The notes beneath the pieces were generated by a model. The model did not search any database. It saw nothing but the letters and a program-made list of their open reading frames with translations, and was not told the DNA's origin. A stretch of DNA of 64,000 nucleotides. Origin: Helicobacter_F equorum. GTDB lineage: Bacteria; Campylobacterota; Campylobacteria; Campylobacterales; Helicobacteraceae. How positions within the stretch are numbered: position 1 is the stretch's first letter; the number at the start of each line of letters is the position of its first letter. The position numbers and the translations under genes were made by a program. Positions 63,321 to 64,000 of the stretch are shown here, in pieces. The stretch spans positions 186,001-250,000 of the forward strand of contig NZ_JBHRZM010000002.1 of the NCBI RefSeq assembly GCF_042649585.1, read 5' to 3'.

Positions 63321-64000
63321 ATGAAATACAATATGTTTTTTATTCTTAGTGCTTTTGTTTTTTTGTGCGAGGTTCTTTTTGGTGCACGCCCTATGAATAC
63401 TGATGATGCTCGTGTCGTCGCGCCAAAAAGTTGCCAAATAGAAAGCTGGACAAAATTTGGAGGGGGTCATGAGCTATGGGCACTTCCTGCGTGCAATTTT
63501 TTGTTTGATACCGAAATGACGCTTGGTGGAAATTTGACTTATCAAGATTCTTCACATACTGGTCCTTATGGTGCGTATCAAGGTGTTGCTGTTTTTGCTT
63601 TCAAAAAAATCTTTTATGATTTAGAGCGTGATGGATTTAGCTATGGGCTTAGCGTTGGCAATGCGCGTTTAGGACGATTTTTAAACCATAATGATACTTT
63701 TTATACATATGCACTTTTTAGTAAAGCATTTTTTGCTAATCAACTTTTTTTGCATACAAATCTAGGCTACAAAGCCACAAAAATCCACAACCTCTATACC
63801 CTTGGCGTTGGTTTTGAATACGATATGAATGAATATATTTGGCTTATGGCAGAGGGATTTAAAGAGCAATTAACACCTGCAATGTATCAAGTAGGTGTGA
63901 GAATCTGGCTTAAACGCGATATGGTGCAAATAGATTGCACATATGGTAATGTTTTTTATCAACCTTTTGGGAAAAATATGGCGTTTGGAACTATTGGCAT
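63321..64000 (+). CDS. Putative outer-membrane beta-barrel protein, 3' end cut by window
   Basis: Open frame from the ATG at 63321 to the window end, about 226 codons. N-terminal signal peptide (MFFILSAFVFLCEVLFG region, cleavage near residue 22), then ARPMNTDDARVV and alternating aromatic/polar strands with Gly turns (LGVGFEYDMNEYIWLMAEG, QVGVRIWLK) as in porin-like barrels. I do not recognise the family. A perfect TATAAT at 63308-63313 is only seven bases before the ATG, and no ribosome site is present, so the transcript may be leaderless or the start may be the ATG at 63333. Confidence 0.7.
   Translation, partial: MKYNMFFILSAFVFLCEVLFGARPMNTDDARVVAPKSCQIESWTKFGGGHELWALPACNFLFDTEMTLGGNLTYQDSSHTGPYGAYQGVAVFAFKKIFYDLERDGFSYGLSVGNARLGRFLNHNDTFYTYALFSKAFFANQLFLHTNLGYKATKIHNLYTLGVGFEYDMNEYIWLMAEGFKEQLTPAMYQVGVRIWLKRDMVQIDCTYGNVFYQPFGKNMAFGTIG

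Noticed and set aside
1..64000. tRNA, rRNA, CRISPR array, insertion sequence or prophage
   Set aside because: Looked for T-loop-like GGTTCRANTCC stretches, direct-repeat arrays, transposase or integrase motifs and terminal repeats; none was seen.

Overview
The window is AT-rich, gene-dense chromosomal DNA from a member of the Campylobacterota, most probably a Helicobacter of the enterohepatic type. The evidence is gene content and order. An oorDABC operon, a TonB-like gene followed by fliO-fliN-nth, murI-rho, flhA next to a DHH phosphoesterase, ndk-yceD-rpmF-plsX-fabH, a UbiA-family prenyltransferase with two small conserved partners, and a two-gene Kdo hydrolase are all arrangements I recall from Helicobacter pylori and relatives. 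hisJ and a CgtA-like glycosyltransferase with a C-tract fit an intestinal or enterohepatic species better than a gastric one. I see no rRNA, tRNA, CRISPR array, insertion sequence or prophage, and no gene-free stretch longer than 300 bases.

Layout. 1-5.6 kb: LptF/G permease end, truA, a giant AsmA-like protein and mltG, packed with overlapping ends. 5.7-8.6 kb: oorDABC (2-oxoglutarate:acceptor oxidoreductase). 8.6-12.4 kb: a sugar aminotransferase and a frameshifted FrhB/pyruvyl-transferase fusion. 12.4-15.7 kb (minus): TonB, FliO, FliN, a CheX-like protein and endonuclease III. 15.8-20.6 kb: dnaB, gmd, a YhcH protein, a DUF3943-type protein, ribA. 20.7-23.8 kb: molybdenum cofactor genes moeA-moaD-moaE-mobB-mog, each touching the next, followed by a frameshifted CgtA-like glycosyltransferase. 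25-42.8 kb is a long minus-strand housekeeping block: pgk, HIT, antiporter, purN, DHH, flhA, hisJ, menG, argH, hemJ, yigZ, META lipoprotein, murI, rho, a two-component pair, uvrC. 42.9-49.9 kb (plus): flgR, mqnP, two small conserved genes, a lytic transglycosylase, bpt, thiE, an alpha/beta hydrolase. 49.9-60.6 kb (minus): LtaS-like protein, Kdo hydrolase pair, aspartate aminotransferase, fabH-plsX-rpmF-yceD-ndk, ybdD-cstA. 60.9-64 kb: EamA transporter, frameshifted methyltransferase, yggS and the start of an outer-membrane protein.

Three things stand out. First, three genes of probable surface-glycan synthesis (pyruvyl transferase fusion, CgtA-like glycosyltransferase, SAM methyltransferase) each carry a C/G tract of exactly 10 that puts them out of frame; 11 (or 8) would restore each one. 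This is a contingency-locus set in a uniform OFF state, or a uniform homopolymer miscall. Second, the 7-mer AGAATCT/AGATTCT occurs about 120-125 times by my eye count, roughly ninefold more than base composition predicts, in both orientations and several codon frames. It is dense in poorly constrained linkers and in a species-specific insertion in MoaE. Such a dispersed short motif resembles a DNA-uptake-type or other genome-wide signal and is my best candidate for something undescribed. Third, the Kdo hydrolase gene begins inside a 14-bp perfect inverted repeat that hides both its ribosome site and its start codon within the end of the aminotransferase gene, and it is followed by an LtaS-like protein lacking catalytic residues.
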